This document shows, piece by piece, positions 1 to 10,367 of a stretch of DNA of 64,000 nt; positions within the stretch are counted from its first letter, which is position 1; each line of letters starts with the position of its first letter. Location: NCBI GenBank assembly GCA_003427395.1, contig BFEA01000061.1:823538-887537 (forward strand), written 5' to 3'. The position numbers were made by a program, and so were the translations under genes. A model generated the notes under the pieces. The model saw nothing but the letters and a program-made list of their open reading frames with translations. It ran no database searches and was not told the DNA's origin. The DNA comes from Chara braunii (taxonomy: Eukaryota; Streptophyta; Charophyceae; Charales; Characeae).

Positions 1-87
<87 letters not shown>

Positions 88-95
88 GAGAGAGA
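1..95. repeat. (AC)n microsatellite with short GA tail
   Basis: An uninterrupted AC dinucleotide run fills the first ~80 bases and passes into a short GA-rich run. It starts at the window edge, so its true length is unknown. Confidence 0.98.
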
Positions 96-262
96 TGACA
101 CGCAGAGAGCGACCAAAATGGGCACATGTGACTCACTCAATCGGGCGTTGAACGTGTGGGACATTCAGACACATCTGTTTGTACTTGCAAATGCAATCCA
201 GGTGTGTCGTTTCAACCTGCGGCCAAGGCCGCGCCCTTTCCGATTCAGACTTTTCACTTTTT

Positions 263-478
263 CACCCTGCCGCTGCTTTGCCACCGTTTCGATCGAAACC
301 TAGCACGAGGTCCCATGGGCAGCTACCGGTCCTGCATTTTTCAAAGAAACTGCCCCCCCCCCCAAAGTTCCACCCTGCCGATGCTTTGCCATCGTTTGGA
401 CCAAAACCCAACGCGCGGTCCCATGGGCAGCTACCGGTCCCGGATTTTTGAAAGAAACTGCCACCACCTCCCAAAGTG
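263..478. repeat. Two-unit 108-bp tandem duplication
   Basis: Unit 1 (263-370) and unit 2 (371-478) both begin caccctgccg, share the block cccatgggcagctaccggtc, and end in a cytosine-rich AAACTGCC stretch. Both contain several substitutions, so the duplication is not recent. Open frames cross it on both strands, but they have no recognisable domain and look incidental. Confidence 0.85.
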
Positions 479-539
479 TCGTGTCTGCACATGCCTGCAT
501 TTTTTAACCTTCCAACGACCAAACGAACCCGAATAAAAA

Positions 540-1457
540 AACGGTATAATGAAGGACAACGAAAATGTCTCAGGGGGGGAAATGTCTCAGGCGAGGGAAA
601 CACACCCCTGACAGGCTGCGAACAAGCCCAATAGTAGGGGATGGGGGCCAAAGGTGGTTGCTTGGTAATGTATTGTTTGGTTGAAGGTCATATGAAATTG
701 TAGGGCACTGGCAGGCCTGTGCGCCAATGGGCCAGCAGAGTGGACTGACCGCCTCGTTGGCATTTGACTGTGGCCTAGTAATGAAGGGGGCCCTCTGCTA
801 TGCCTGCTCCTCTCTCATCCTGTCGCCTTGCCACACTTTTGTGTAGCTTATGTGTGCATACTACTGTTTATTCTTTTCTTTTATTTTTCTTGTAGTGCTT
901 GGTGCATACTACTGTCTTTTTTTTTTTTTTTTTTTTCGAGAACCACAAAATGCTCATATCAAAGGAACCAGGGGCTCAACACACAACGTTCGACGAACAG
1001 AGACCGGAGCGCTTACACCGACGCGCTGCGCATCGGACCAAGTGCTATTCCCCCGGTAACGAGGGGACTGTGGCGGCCGTTGACGTTACCAACATGATGG
1101 CGCCATGGTAGTTTGAGTAGCCTTCCTCTTCCGCCATGCTTCGGAGAGTCGCCCGTCGCTGCCAGAAATGGCTGCCTCGGACTATGCCTGCTCATCGCCC
1201 AGTCGGTCATGAACCACACAGTCTGACGATTACCAGTACTTGGATGAAGTAACTCGAACGTTGTGTGCTACAATTACTAGTAGGTTCCTCCTTTACTCTG
1301 TGTATGCTGATGTGTACTCTATGCATGCTGAGGTCTGCAACTCTCTCACTTTCTATACTCATATTCATATGGAGATGGTGAGACAAAATCTAATCATAGT
1401 TAGTTCCTCATGTTCGATGCCCGTGAGGATGCAAATTATTCTCCTAAATACAACATA
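540..1457. other. Unassigned stretch
   Basis: No gene or repeat family recognised here. It contains a pure T run at about 917-936. Open frames are short, overlap one another and show no domain. Confidence 0.5.
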
Positions 1458-2395
1458 GAATTTGTGAAAACCTAACAAAAAAAATTGTTAGGTTTAAACG
1501 ATTTTTTTTACAGATTCTGATAGTACATTTTTCATGCCTCCTACATGAACAACATTCTAGGTGAAGTAAATTAACCGCATAAATTGAATAGAAAAATACT
1601 TTTCAAAACCACTGGAAGTGGTGAGGAGAGAAACAAGTCTTTTTACAAAAAAATCACTACCTTGCAAAACACCGTTTGTTCAAAAACCGAAATATCCCAA
1701 AAAATCAAATTTATAGTTCTATAAGGTATGAAGCACGATGAAACTATTCGAGGGTTTCCCAAACACGCACATATATTCTCCTATTCACGAATACATTCTC
1801 TTGGATATGTTCTCTCATACATGGACAAATATATTATGTTTTAGTATTTTTATTGAAATATTTTTTTATTTTTTAATTTTAAATCGTGGTTGCCTAAGAA
1901 TTTGAAGATGTCCCCGAAGCAAAAGTTGTTTGAATTTTTCTTTTACATAACATATATTTTATGAAAAGGATTTTACAGTAAACTTAAAAATGAATTATAT
2001 TAATTTATAGTTTTATAAATAAGTTTTCGCGGAAATTGGTTTTCACTAAACTGCTGAAAACGACTTATAGTTTGATAAATGAGTATTCACTGAAACTGTT
2101 TTTTTTAACGTCTTTCGAGTTCGTCTTGCAGTCCTTAAAGATTGTCTTGTTTGAGCTATGTTTTTTTTTCAATCTACTGAAAACGACTTATAGTTTTATA
2201 ACATGTTTTTTTATTGGAAAATAGTTTCTTGCACATTTTGAGAATCACTAGACTTTTTGTCAATCTTTTTACCTCCTTTCTCGGGAAACAATTAAAAACG
2301 CTCTCTTTTATGTGTCAAAAATAAGAGTTCGACTTTCACTTTTTCATTCTATAAAAAATGTTAGGTTTTGTGGTTTTGTTAGGTTTTCACGAATT
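1458..2395. mobile_element. AT-rich element with terminal inverted repeats (MITE-like)
   Basis: The left end (1458-1480) reads GAATTTGTGAAAACCTAACA. The right end (2373-2395) is its near-perfect inverse, ending TTAGGTTTTCACGAATTC. Both ends also carry a small inner hairpin built on CCTAACA/TGTTAGG. The interior is very AT-rich and repeats blocks such as TGAAAACGACTTATAG (around 2055 and 2177). No transposase frame is present, so this looks like a non-autonomous DNA element. I could not identify a target duplication. Confidence 0.6.
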
Positions 2396-2644
2396 CAGTA
2401 TTATACATGAAATCTATAGTTAGACTCAAGGAAATCATGAAAGATTTCATTAATAATATCAAAAAAAAAAAAATCAGAATTAAATAATCATTCTATAGTA
2501 AAATTACGTTCTAAATTTTAAATTTTCATTCTATCTTAAAAAAATTCATTCCAATTTTAAAATTTTTCGTCTCACTTGAAAACTTTTCTTCCAAGAATGA
2601 CTTTAAATGGGGTAACCCTTCTTATTTGAATTACATGCTAGAGA

Positions 2645-2813
2645 TGAAATGAAAGTCTGAATGAGTTCATGAAATATTTCAATTGGATTATCATTCTAAG
2701 TAAGAATTTTCAGTCATAAATAGGTTAATCCAATCTAAATAAGAAGATATTTGTTTTAGTAGAATGAAAAATTAATTAAAATATTTCATAAACTCGTCCA
2801 GATTTTCATTCCA
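2645..2813. repeat. AT-rich foldback hairpin
   Basis: A left arm at 2645-2685 (containing GAGTTCATGAAATATTTCAA) is the inverse of a right arm at about 2775-2813. The loop is about 85 bases. It has a MITE-like foldback shape. No coding capacity. Confidence 0.55.
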
Positions 2814-3581
2814 TCTTGAACAAAAAATACATGTAGCTGAAAGGGAAAACTCATGTTTAGACAGAACATATCAAATAAAATTAAAAATTTTAGAATTGGA
2901 CGAGTATAAGAATCGTAATGTATAAATATGAATTTTGTTTTTTTAATGATTTTTTTTTTAACTCTCATTTCTCGTGGGAATTTTTCTGTTTACTTTTCGT
3001 ACTGGAACAAGAGCAGTAATGTGGACTATCTTGTCGAGGAGATGCACATATGAGTGGGAAGGGGACAAACTATATGGTCCACATTTCACTCATACTACTA
3101 AGGAACAAATCCAAAGAGTCATCCTAAACAAATGAGCACAACGCAAGGAAAAAGTTCAATTCCTTTCCACAAAATCTTAAGTTCAAATATTTATTCAAAA
3201 ATTCAGTCGCAGCTGGCTGGGCGGAAAACTGGGAGAGAGGTTGGGAAAAGTCAAATGGGATGGGGTAATGGAAGGTGATGAAGATGAGTTTAGAAGGGAT
3301 TATAGATTGGAATTCGGGGATTGGATTACTATACATGCTTTGGTGTTCATGTGCCCGTTGTTGGAATTCCCTAATCCTTTTCACCCTCCTTCAACAAACC
3401 TTGTTCCCAGTTCTTGGTATGGAATTTAGAGACATCTTTCTCAGACGAATACCTTGTAAGGGAATCACAGCTAGGACTGATAGGCTTTTCTGACGCCCTA
3501 AGGAAATGGTGAAGAGGAAGTGCTTCTCTTATTATTCTTCATTACAATATTTATCAAGTTTCAATTGTAAGAGACAAATGA
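2814..3581. other. Unassigned AT-rich to mixed stretch
   Basis: No convincing gene. Open frames at 3124-3384 (minus) and 3241-3493 (plus) overlap each other and lack any recognisable domain. Treated as non-coding. Confidence 0.4.
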
Positions 3582-3699
3582 CCTGTTTTCCAGCAGGTGC
3601 AACTCCCCATGAATAGATGGAGTCTGCACAGGTGAGTTAGTGGTGTCTGCTCCTATCAGCACCACTAGCTCCTCCTCAGGCATGTGTTAAAAAAAAAAA
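3582..3699 (+). mobile_element. Short SINE-like repeat, copy 1
   Basis: It contains the family core TTTCCAGCAGGTGCA, then CTCCCC, and a small hairpin around GTCTGCTCCTATCAGCAC. It ends in an A run (3689-3699). The same core with an A-rich tail recurs at 14195-14345 and 41355-41437, and as a 51-bp fragment at 23869-23919. A dispersed short sequence ending in poly(A) suggests retroposition. The source RNA is unrecognised. Confidence 0.55.
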
Positions 3700-3911
3700 C
3701 ACGAAAAAATGTGAGTTTTTCAAATCTAAAAAAATATACAGAAACTATTTTTCAAATCCCAAAAGGGTGTTACACGCCAGTATCCCATGATTTAATACGG
3801 CGATAATGGGTCCTGGCCCCAGTGAACCCTTTCCACAGCCCAAAACCCACCCACCCTCCTGACTTAACCCCCTCCCACCTCCAACCAACAGTCACTTTGC
3901 CGGATCCCCAC

Positions 3912-4062
3912 AAACCAGGGCACTTGGTTCCAGTCGGCGGCTACAGCAGGCTGCACCGGGTAGGGTAGGTAGGAGAGTGTCCATTACTTAGATAAGGAAC
4001 ACATGAGTTCCTCTCGATCGAATTAGGTGAGGGTCAGACCGCCTCCTCGTTAGGCCTGTATA
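3912..4062 (+). mobile_element. LINE 3'-UTR fragment
   Basis: The stretch GGTTCCAGTCGGCGG...TAGGAGAGTG...GAGTTCCTCTCGATCGA matches the 3' UTR of the LINE ending near 8.8 kb (8458-8600: GGTTCCAGTTGGCGG...TAGGAGAGTG...GTTCCCCCCGACCGA). Orientation is plus. No ORF2 remains next to it, so it is an isolated relic. Confidence 0.6.
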
Positions 4063-4589
4063 CTAGAACGATATTTCACCCTCCCCCTCTCAACCTTCCA
4101 CACTCCTTCCCCCCTCTCATCTACCCCACCTCCCCCCTGCCCCCACTGCCAATAAGTCAAGTTTAGGACACCATATTTAATTATAGGACAATCTCTCCTC
4201 TCCTTTTCTTCTCTTAGTATTAACAACATTAGTGGTAGTAGTATCTGTGATAGCGAACCCATATGATAGTTAGCAGACGACAGAGACGCTCTGCCGTCAC
4301 AGGATTGAGCTAAGGATACCATGTGGAAGAAGTGTCCCAGGGACCTCAACTCCGACTGGAACAAAGTACCTACAACCTCGGTTCAACTTCATCTTAATAA
4401 CAAACGAGCTCCACGATGCAGGCGACGCAGGCTACGTCTTTGGAAATAACAAATGCAGTGGGTGACCTCAAACTACATTCCGGATGGTTCGCCTGCAAGA
4501 TGTTTGTGAGTTTCCGTAGTCCATGAAAATGGAAGGGAAACAATCAGTAGTCTTGCCAAACTGATGGAGAGCCGTGTGCTTGGAAATCT

Positions 4590-4690
4590 TGCACGCACGG
4601 GTCGGAGGGAAGCGTAGTCAGATTACACACACTGCTTACCCTATCTATGGGGTCGTTGGTTCGAATCCAACCTTGGGAGCTGTTCTGCGT
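4590..4690 (+). other. tRNA-like T-arm / RNA polymerase III B-box relic
   Basis: GTTGGTTCGAATCCAAC (4653-4669) forms a perfect 5-bp stem with a TTCGAAT loop, as in a tRNA T-arm. It contains a B-box consensus. A matching acceptor stem and a good A-box are not found upstream, so this is not a functional tRNA. It may be the head of a decayed tRNA-derived SINE. Confidence 0.35.
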
Positions 4691-4774
4691 TCAAATATAC
4701 GGTCGACCGACATTCTATTCTAATATAATTTAATTAGATTAGAGACGTTGTACAAGCGCGACGGAGTACCGCGG

Positions 4775-4935
4775 GGCACAAAACGACAGCGGCGGGAGAA
4801 ATGAAAAAAAAAAAGGAGGAAAAGAAAAAAATACAAAAAAAAAAGGGTGCACAAAACAACAGGCGCGGGAAATGAAAAACGGAGAAGGGGGACACAAAAC
4901 GATGGCCAACTGGGAAAAACTGAAAAAAAAAGTCG
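4775..4935. repeat. Imperfect tandem blocks around CACAAAAC
   Basis: Three diverged units start CACAAAACGACAG, CACAAAACAACAG and CACAAAACGATGG. Each is followed by a purine-rich stretch ending in A runs. No coding meaning is apparent. Confidence 0.45.
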
Positions 4936-5199
4936 TCCGCATATTGGATGGCTCACCTCCAAGATGTTTGTCGGCATCAACGCCAGCCGTGTGCCCTTCC
5001 CTCTTGTTTAATGGCCCGTTGTGAACATTTCGGTATGCGCACCCCTCTCCATACACTCCCGCTCTCCATCTTCTTCATCCACCGCCCCTCACCAAAACTT
5101 CGACCCGAATCCGGCAGCAGGCCATGGACCTCCCCTCCGCCCTCTGAAAACAAAGGAAGGAAAGATTAGCATGGCCCCTGCGCAAGGATGATACTCATG

Positions 5200-5649
5200 G
5201 GGCATACTCACACGGGGACCTATAATCCCAAAATCCCAAAAAAAAGGGGAAAAGGCCGGTCACAGGGATCTACCAAATTCACAAATGTACTATTGCTGTG
5301 CCCATTTGACCGCAAACGCCGTTTTTTATTTTTGCATTTTCTTCAAAAATTCGCAAAAATTCGTTCACAAATGGTGGATGGCGCTGTGTGACCAGCCAAG
5401 TACCAAATCCCCCTTTTTCTAGAGTCCCGATGGTCAGAGGGGATGCATGTGACCGTCTGGACTCTGGAGAAAGGGGGATTTAATACTTGGCTGGTCATAC
5501 AGCGCCATCCACCAATCGTCGCGACCTTGTCCTATCTGAAAAGGTACAACAATGTGACGTGAACGATGCCCAAAACCTCAAATCGGCCCTTCCCAAATCC
5601 GCATAATCCGCATATTTTGCGGATTTGGGGTCGCTGTGTGAGTATGCCC
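5200..5649. mobile_element. TIR element inserted inside the U6 copy
   Basis: The ends are perfect 14-bp inverted repeats: GGGCATACTCACAC at 5200-5213 and GTGTGAGTATGCCC at 5636-5649. The element is about 450 bp, has no transposase, and contains a further hairpin (5373-5513) and a smaller palindrome (CCCAAATCCGCA / TGCGGATTTGGG near 5592-5629). Related ends (GAGCATACTCACAC) occur near 24073. I see no clean target duplication. Confidence 0.75.
5373..5513. repeat. Long hairpin with ~55-nt arms
   Basis: The left arm (5373-5427) begins GGTGGATGGCGCTGTGTGAC. The right arm (5459-5513) is its near-perfect inverse, ending CAGCGCCATCCACC. The loop is about 31 bases. A transcript would form a long, almost uninterrupted stem. 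It could be a nested MITE or a small-RNA precursor; sequence alone cannot decide. Confidence 0.75.
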
Positions 5650-5740
5650 TAAATCGAGAAATGGTCTAAATTAAAAAAACAAAAAAACAAAAAACAAAAG
5701 AAAGAGAGAAAAGAGAGGGGAAAAAAAAAGAAAAGCTTGG

Positions 5741-8700
5741 AACAACTATGACGAGAGGTATTATCTCTCTACTGTTCAAGAAAGGCGACAGGAGCGATAT
5801 CAGGAACTGGAGGCCTATATCCTTGCTCAACGTCGTATACAAGTTGCTGGCAAAGCTATTGGCAACCAGGCTTGGGAACGACCTACCTGGTTTGGTGGCA
5901 CAAGACGAGGGAGCTTTCGTACGGGGCAGGTCGATCTTCGAGAATGTAGATACTGCGATCGAGGCACTCGAGCTCATCGACAAAGAGAACAAGAACGTGG
6001 TTGTGCTGCTGTTGGACCTTGAGAAGGTCTACGACAGGGTCAACTGGACATTTGTGATTACCACACTGCGTGTCCTTGGCTTTGGCGAGTCGTTCTGCAG
6101 GTGGGTCAAAGTGATGTATGGTCACGCATCCACTGCAGTAAATGTTAACAGCAAAATCTTCACTCCACTCACAAGGTCGCTGCGGCAAGTGTGCCCCTTG
6201 GCACCGCTTCTTTTTGTGCTTTATTTGGAACCGCTCTTGTGTAATATTCGCAAGCACCCGCAGATTGAAGGTCTCCGATTGAGTGGCGGAGGAGAGAGCA
6301 GGGTCAACGCCCTGGTGGACGACCTTTTTGTGCTCTTGACAAATCAGATCCATTCCTTGGAAGCATTGAAAAATTGCCTGACGGAGTTTGCAAGACTGTC
6401 TGAAGCTGCGGTAAATTGGAGAAAACCAACCTTCCTTTTACCCAGATCGTTTCCATTGGTGGTTCAGTGGGGTATGGTGCGGGTTCAGGCCGACCAAGCG
6501 GAACGCTTCCTTGGGGTACAAGTAGCGTTGGGGGACTGCTCGGCAGTACAAGAGACAATTCTGCAAGAGAAAATGTGAAAAAGAATTAAGAGTTGGGGGC
6601 CTGCGTTCCATTTGTCGCTTATTGGGAGAGTCTTGGCAATCATGGCCTCTGCTTTCGCCCTCCTATGGTATGTGGCGACGGTTCGGAAGTTTTCGACTCC
6701 AATGTTGAAAGTGGTGAAAGGAACTGCGCGGAGGTTTATTTGGAAACCCGGAGGAGATGCAGAGAAGGGATACATCAGCAAGGTGGCCTGAGATACTCTA
6801 TGTAGACCTCGCAGTGAGGGTGGACTTGCCTTGGTTGACCCGGGCGCTCAGAACACAGCTCTGTTGGCTAGATGGATGGTGTGGGTGGCTGAAGCTGAGG
6901 TAGATACCGATTGGGTGTTGTTGGCTGAGTCCCTGCTGGCGAAGGAATGGGGTTTTAGGAGACCATCAGACGTTTGGTTGACATTGATGACCGATACGTA
7001 CGCACGTAAGCGTCCTAAGTCTCGTTTGTGGAATGAGGTTCTCCAAGCGTGGAGGAAATGCAGACCCACCTTGAATTGGGCTCCGAAGAACAAGGCTGAG
7101 GTCAAGCGCCAGCACCTATTCGAGAATGACCAGATCAGAAGCCCAGATGGGGAGTGGTTTTCTCTCGAAAGGAAACCTGGGTGTTTCGGACTGAGCTAGA
7201 TGCAGAAAGGGGTCTGCCTGATCGGTGACCTGTGGGTGGCCAACACCAATCGTTGGATCTCCTCAGACCAGTTAAAAGAACTGCTGGGTCAATTGCCAGA
7301 TCAGGAGGCTCATTTCACTCAACTGATTCAGGCCATCCCGGCCGAATGGAGACAGATCCTGGGACCTGAGGGTATTGACCCGCCAGGTACGTGGTACGTT
7401 GGGGATACAGATGAGGCAGAGCGCTACTGCGGATTGGAAAGCTGGACGGAAGACAGATCTGGCAAGTGTTGGCTGGAGACATATAAGCGGGTGCTTCCTA
7501 ACCTCCCCACGCTGGAGAGAAGTGGGATGCGGATTCAATATGGTCTGGGTGGGCTAAAAGAAATCCGGGTCCAACTAAGACCTCCGAAAGAGGAAGGCTT
7601 TCCGCTGATCCCTGTTCTGGTGGGAAATGGGGTAAGCGTGGACAAGTTGAAGATTGATCCGGAGGTCTGGGGTTGGAGCTTAGGTGATTTAGTGGTAATG
7701 GGCATGGATAAATTGGATGCTAATCTGATCTCCAAAATGCATTCAGGCGCAGAATCGGTTAGTTCAAGGACAGGTAGACGTTGGTCGCAGCAAGTTCCCC
7801 ACTTGCGGCCACCTTCACATTCTGAACTTTCCAGATTGTGGTCACAGCTGCAAGCCTTGCCTTCGCAGAAGCTGGCTTCCCTTCTGTGGCTTCAGTCACA
7901 TCTAGCGGTTCCTACCTCTCAGTGGTTGGCCGACAAGGGGATGTATGTGAATACAACCTGTGACCGGTGTAAGGAGGGGCCAGAGACTATGCAACATCTC
8001 TGGTGGGAATGCCCAAGGTCGCGCAAATGGTGGAAATGGTGGGTGTACCACTGGAACAGATTCGCAGAAAGGTTGGATTTGACGGGAGAGAGGTGGGTCC
8101 TAACAGGTTGTCTACCGGAGAATACCAGCAGTACCGAACGATGGGGGTACATCGCTCAGGTTGGTAGGGCGATTATGTTTTGGGTTATCTGGGCAGACAG
8201 GAACAATCTCAAATTCAAAGGTGAAGGACTACCTGAGGAGCAGGCCGAGGAATTGTTCAAGAATCTCCTGGCTACAGCTATAAGAGCGGACTGGGCAAGG
8301 AGACGTGGTCAGCAGGATCACGCCAGGAGGGAATCATGGTTCCGTGGTACGTGGGGCTTGGGTTTGGCCCACATCTCCCCGGAAGGGAGGTTGGTGTTGG
8401 GACGTTGGATCGATAGAGGGTAGGCTGGGTTGGACTATAGGCTAGGTTTGTAGAAGGAACCAGGTGCACTCGGTTCCAGTTGGCGGTCACAGTAGGCCGC
8501 AGGGGGGGGGGGGTAGGAGAGTGCCAGGTTTTCCCAAAGGGACAAAGTTCCCCCCGACCGAGATAGGTTGGGAGCCAGATCGTTATTAGATCTTTGTATA
8601 GTGAGGGAGGTTTAGTGTAGGTGGGAGTAGGGTATCGTGTTCCTTTTACCCTCTCTCTGGCTGGGTTTGGTATTGGTTTGCGGTTATGACTGGGTATGTC

Positions 8701-8832
8701 AGACTGAGCTAAGCTAAACCGGCTGATGCTGCCGGGATAACCCCGGGTTGAATTGTGAGGTCCCCGGCCTCGTATTCATTCATTGGAAATAAGTAGTTGT
8801 CTTCTTTTTGGAAAAAAAAAAAAAAAAAAAAA
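5741..8832 (+). mobile_element. 5'-truncated LINE inserted upstream of gene copy A
   Basis: It starts abruptly inside the reverse transcriptase domain and ends with a 3' UTR (8424-8811) and a poly(A) run (8812-8832). It sits in an A/G-rich tract that is continuous in copy B (33640-33715), so copy B approximates the empty site. The 5' truncation and A tail are the normal signature of target-primed reverse transcription. The insertion ends about 455 bp before the start codon of the gene at 9287, so it could have displaced upstream promoter elements. Confidence 0.85.
5748..8423 (+). pseudogene. LINE ORF2 remnant: reverse transcriptase and C-terminal zinc domain
   Basis: The translation carries LINE RT blocks in order: NWRPISLLNVVYKLLAK, GAFVRGRSIF, LLLDLEKVYDRVNW, SLRQVCPLAPLLF (the usual RQGCPL has Val for Gly) and ALVDDLFVLL (active-site Asp-Asp present). 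An in-frame TGA follows EKM at about 6576. Further frameshifts give the pieces at 6593-6800 and 6831-7199. The last piece (7200-8423) is a long uninterrupted C-terminal region with CDRCKEGPETMQHLWWEC, the C-C-H-C zinc motif often found at the end of plant LINE ORF2. The endonuclease domain is absent because of 5' truncation. Non-functional; sister to the LINEs at 15.8-20 kb and 43-48 kb. Confidence 0.9.
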
Positions 8833-9089
8833 GAAAGGAAAAGGAGGAGAAAGAGGAAAAAAAAAAGAAAAAAAAGAAAAGAAAAGACCGCCCTCTTCCG
8901 GCGGTTCAGTTCAGGCGGGAAGATGGGTTGGCATCATCGCAGGGGGACTTTCCCGACTGAGCTTCTGGGTCCGATTGCGGGCAGATGCATACACGTGCGG
9001 GTGGAACTACGGTCAAATTCGTCGAGAGCGGGCCAAAAGTCACCACGGCCCCGGTGCGAGTACTTCATGGCGGCGAAGAGTTCGCCACG

Positions 9090-9110
9090 GTGCTATTATA
9101 TTGCTCTCTT
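9090..9110 (+). promoter_or_regulatory. Possible TATA region of gene copy A
   Basis: TGCTATTATATTGCTCTC lies about 190 bases before the start codon and is kept in copy B (near 33984-34001, TGCTACTATATTGCTCTC) although nearby bases have diverged. Conservation and position fit a core promoter, but no transcript data are available. Confidence 0.35.
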
Positions 9111-9286
9111 CGGGAAGATCTCCAACACGGTTCTTTGCTGGCTGTCACTTTACCTCTCATTCTCTAGCAATCGACATTTGCATTTGCGCGCCCTCCTCTG
9201 CCGGCGATCAACTCCGTACTTGCGCGCCATCGCCCGTCCTTCCTTAAGAAGAACCGCGGTCGTTGTTGTTGTTCGCAGGGTGGAAA

Positions 9287-9796
9287 ATGGCGCGCTCGAT
9301 GAAGGGAGCTCTGGTCGCCTTGGCGTTCTTCGGGCTGATGAGTGTAGTGGCCGCGTCTCGCAGTGAAGATGATACCGACGTGTGCAATTTGGCGAATGTG
9401 AACTTGGATTCCCTGAAGGGTCCGTGCGACGCGATGGCTTCGAACTTGGGAAGGGGAGGAGAGTGCTGCAGCAAGATCGATGCACTGATGGCGGAAGTGC
9501 TGGACAACTCGAGGTTTAACCAGGAATGCGGGGTGCAATTGCTTAACAAGATCGCAATGAACGGATACCCCATGATCGCACTTGATTACGTCGACAAGTG
9601 CCTTGGAGAGGAGAGGAGAGCGCTCCAGGCAGTATCGTCGTCGTCATCAGTGACGACTAAGACCCCCACTCCTACTCCAACTGGTAAATCCACCGACAAG
9701 ACTGCGCCGTCGTCACACAGCTCGACTCCGGCTGCGGCAATTCCGATTCTGATGCAGTTGGCGTTCGCTTTTGTTGCTATAGCTCTCCTCCACTGA
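9287..9796 (+). CDS. Secreted GPI-anchored cysteine-rich protein, LORELEI/LLG-like or LTP-like (copy A)
   Basis: 169 residues, one exon, ATG in the context gaaaATGG; an in-frame TTG further upstream is not needed as a start. Residues 1-25 form a signal peptide (hydrophobic core ALVALAFFGLMSVVAA). The ectodomain has six cysteines in the order C, C, CC, C, C. Between the last two lies NGYP, then about ten residues before the final Cys. That spacing recalls LORELEI/LLG proteins, GPI-anchored partners of CrRLK1L receptor kinases, but two of their usual eight cysteines are absent. It also lacks the CXC of lipid-transfer proteins. A Ser/Thr/Pro-rich linker (about 120-150) leads to a hydrophobic tail (AIPILMQLAFAFVAIALL), as for GPI attachment. 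Predicted site: outer face of the plasma membrane. Family assignment is tentative; secretion and GPI architecture are firm. Confidence 0.8.
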   Translation: MARSMKGALVALAFFGLMSVVAASRSEDDTDVCNLANVNLDSLKGPCDAMASNLGRGGECCSKIDALMAEVLDNSRFNQECGVQLLNKIAMNGYPMIALDYVDKCLGEERRALQAVSSSSSVTTKTPTPTPTGKSTDKTAPSSHSSTPAAAIPILMQLAFAFVAIALLH

Positions 9797-9814
9797 GGCC
9801 AGTTACAGTGTGTG

Positions 9815-9818
9815 TGTG

Positions 9819-9888
<70 letters not shown>
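9815..9888. repeat. (GT)n(GA)n microsatellite in the 3' UTR of copy A
   Basis: A short GT run is followed by a long GA run starting about 20 bases after the stop codon. The same compound repeat, with GT expanded instead of GA, follows gene copy B at 34687-34780. Confidence 0.95.
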
Positions 9889-9890
<2 letters not shown>

Positions 9891-10145
9891 CGTGGCATTT
9901 ATTCGTGTGCGCCCGCGATTGGCGGTCCAGGTGGATTAAAAGCGCCTTTAGATCTGTGATAACGAAAATTGGTACTGCAGAGTAGAGTCGTTGAGGGCTG
10001 ACGAAGCGCGAAACGCTATCCATAAGGCCCTTTGCATCTGTTAAAGCGAAAAATGAAGTAGGTGTTCGTTAATCTCGTATTTAATAAGCGGTCAGATGAT
10101 CGGCAACATTTCTGTGGAGTTGGGTCAAATTTTTTTATTTGAGTA

Positions 10146-10151
10146 AATAAA
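10146..10151 (+). terminator. Possible poly(A) signal of gene copy A
   Basis: AATAAA lies about 350 bases after the stop codon. The corresponding AATAAA is kept in copy B at 35038-35043 within a conserved TTTTTTTATTTGAGTAAA context. Predicted only. Confidence 0.4.
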
Positions 10152-10367
10152 GGCTATTATAACGCAAATGTTTTTCTGTTGTTCGGGTCGGTGGAATATA
10201 TCTCTGCGCAGTGTCTCAAGCGGAGATTTCTCACTGGAGGGGAAAGATAGGAGGCATCATTTCTACCGAAGGGTCTCGGGGATTTAGTGGGATGAAGTTG
10301 GGCTGGATGTGTTTCCGGGTCATCTTAACGGTACAGGCAGGGCTCGCTTTGATCTTGCAGAGATCCA

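Larger units (their letters stand above)
5164..5672 (+). pseudogene. U6: U6 snRNA retropseudogene, 5'-truncated and split by an insertion
   Basis: 5164-5191 reads GATTAGCATGGCCCCTGCGC then AAGGATGA, the highly conserved central part of spliceosomal U6. The U6 3' end (AAATCGAGAAATGG, TCTAAATT) follows only at 5651-5672. The two parts are separated by a TIR element. The 5' stem-loop is missing. An A-rich tract follows. Copy B of the duplication lacks this U6, so it arrived after the duplication. Not functional. Confidence 0.9.

Noticed and set aside
262-651. 129-residue open frame on the minus strand
   Set aside because: It is created by the 108-bp tandem duplication; no domain, and overlapping frames exist on the other strand.
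4653-4669. Possible functional tRNA gene at a perfect T-arm
   Set aside because: No pairing acceptor stem, D-arm or anticodon arm could be built around it.
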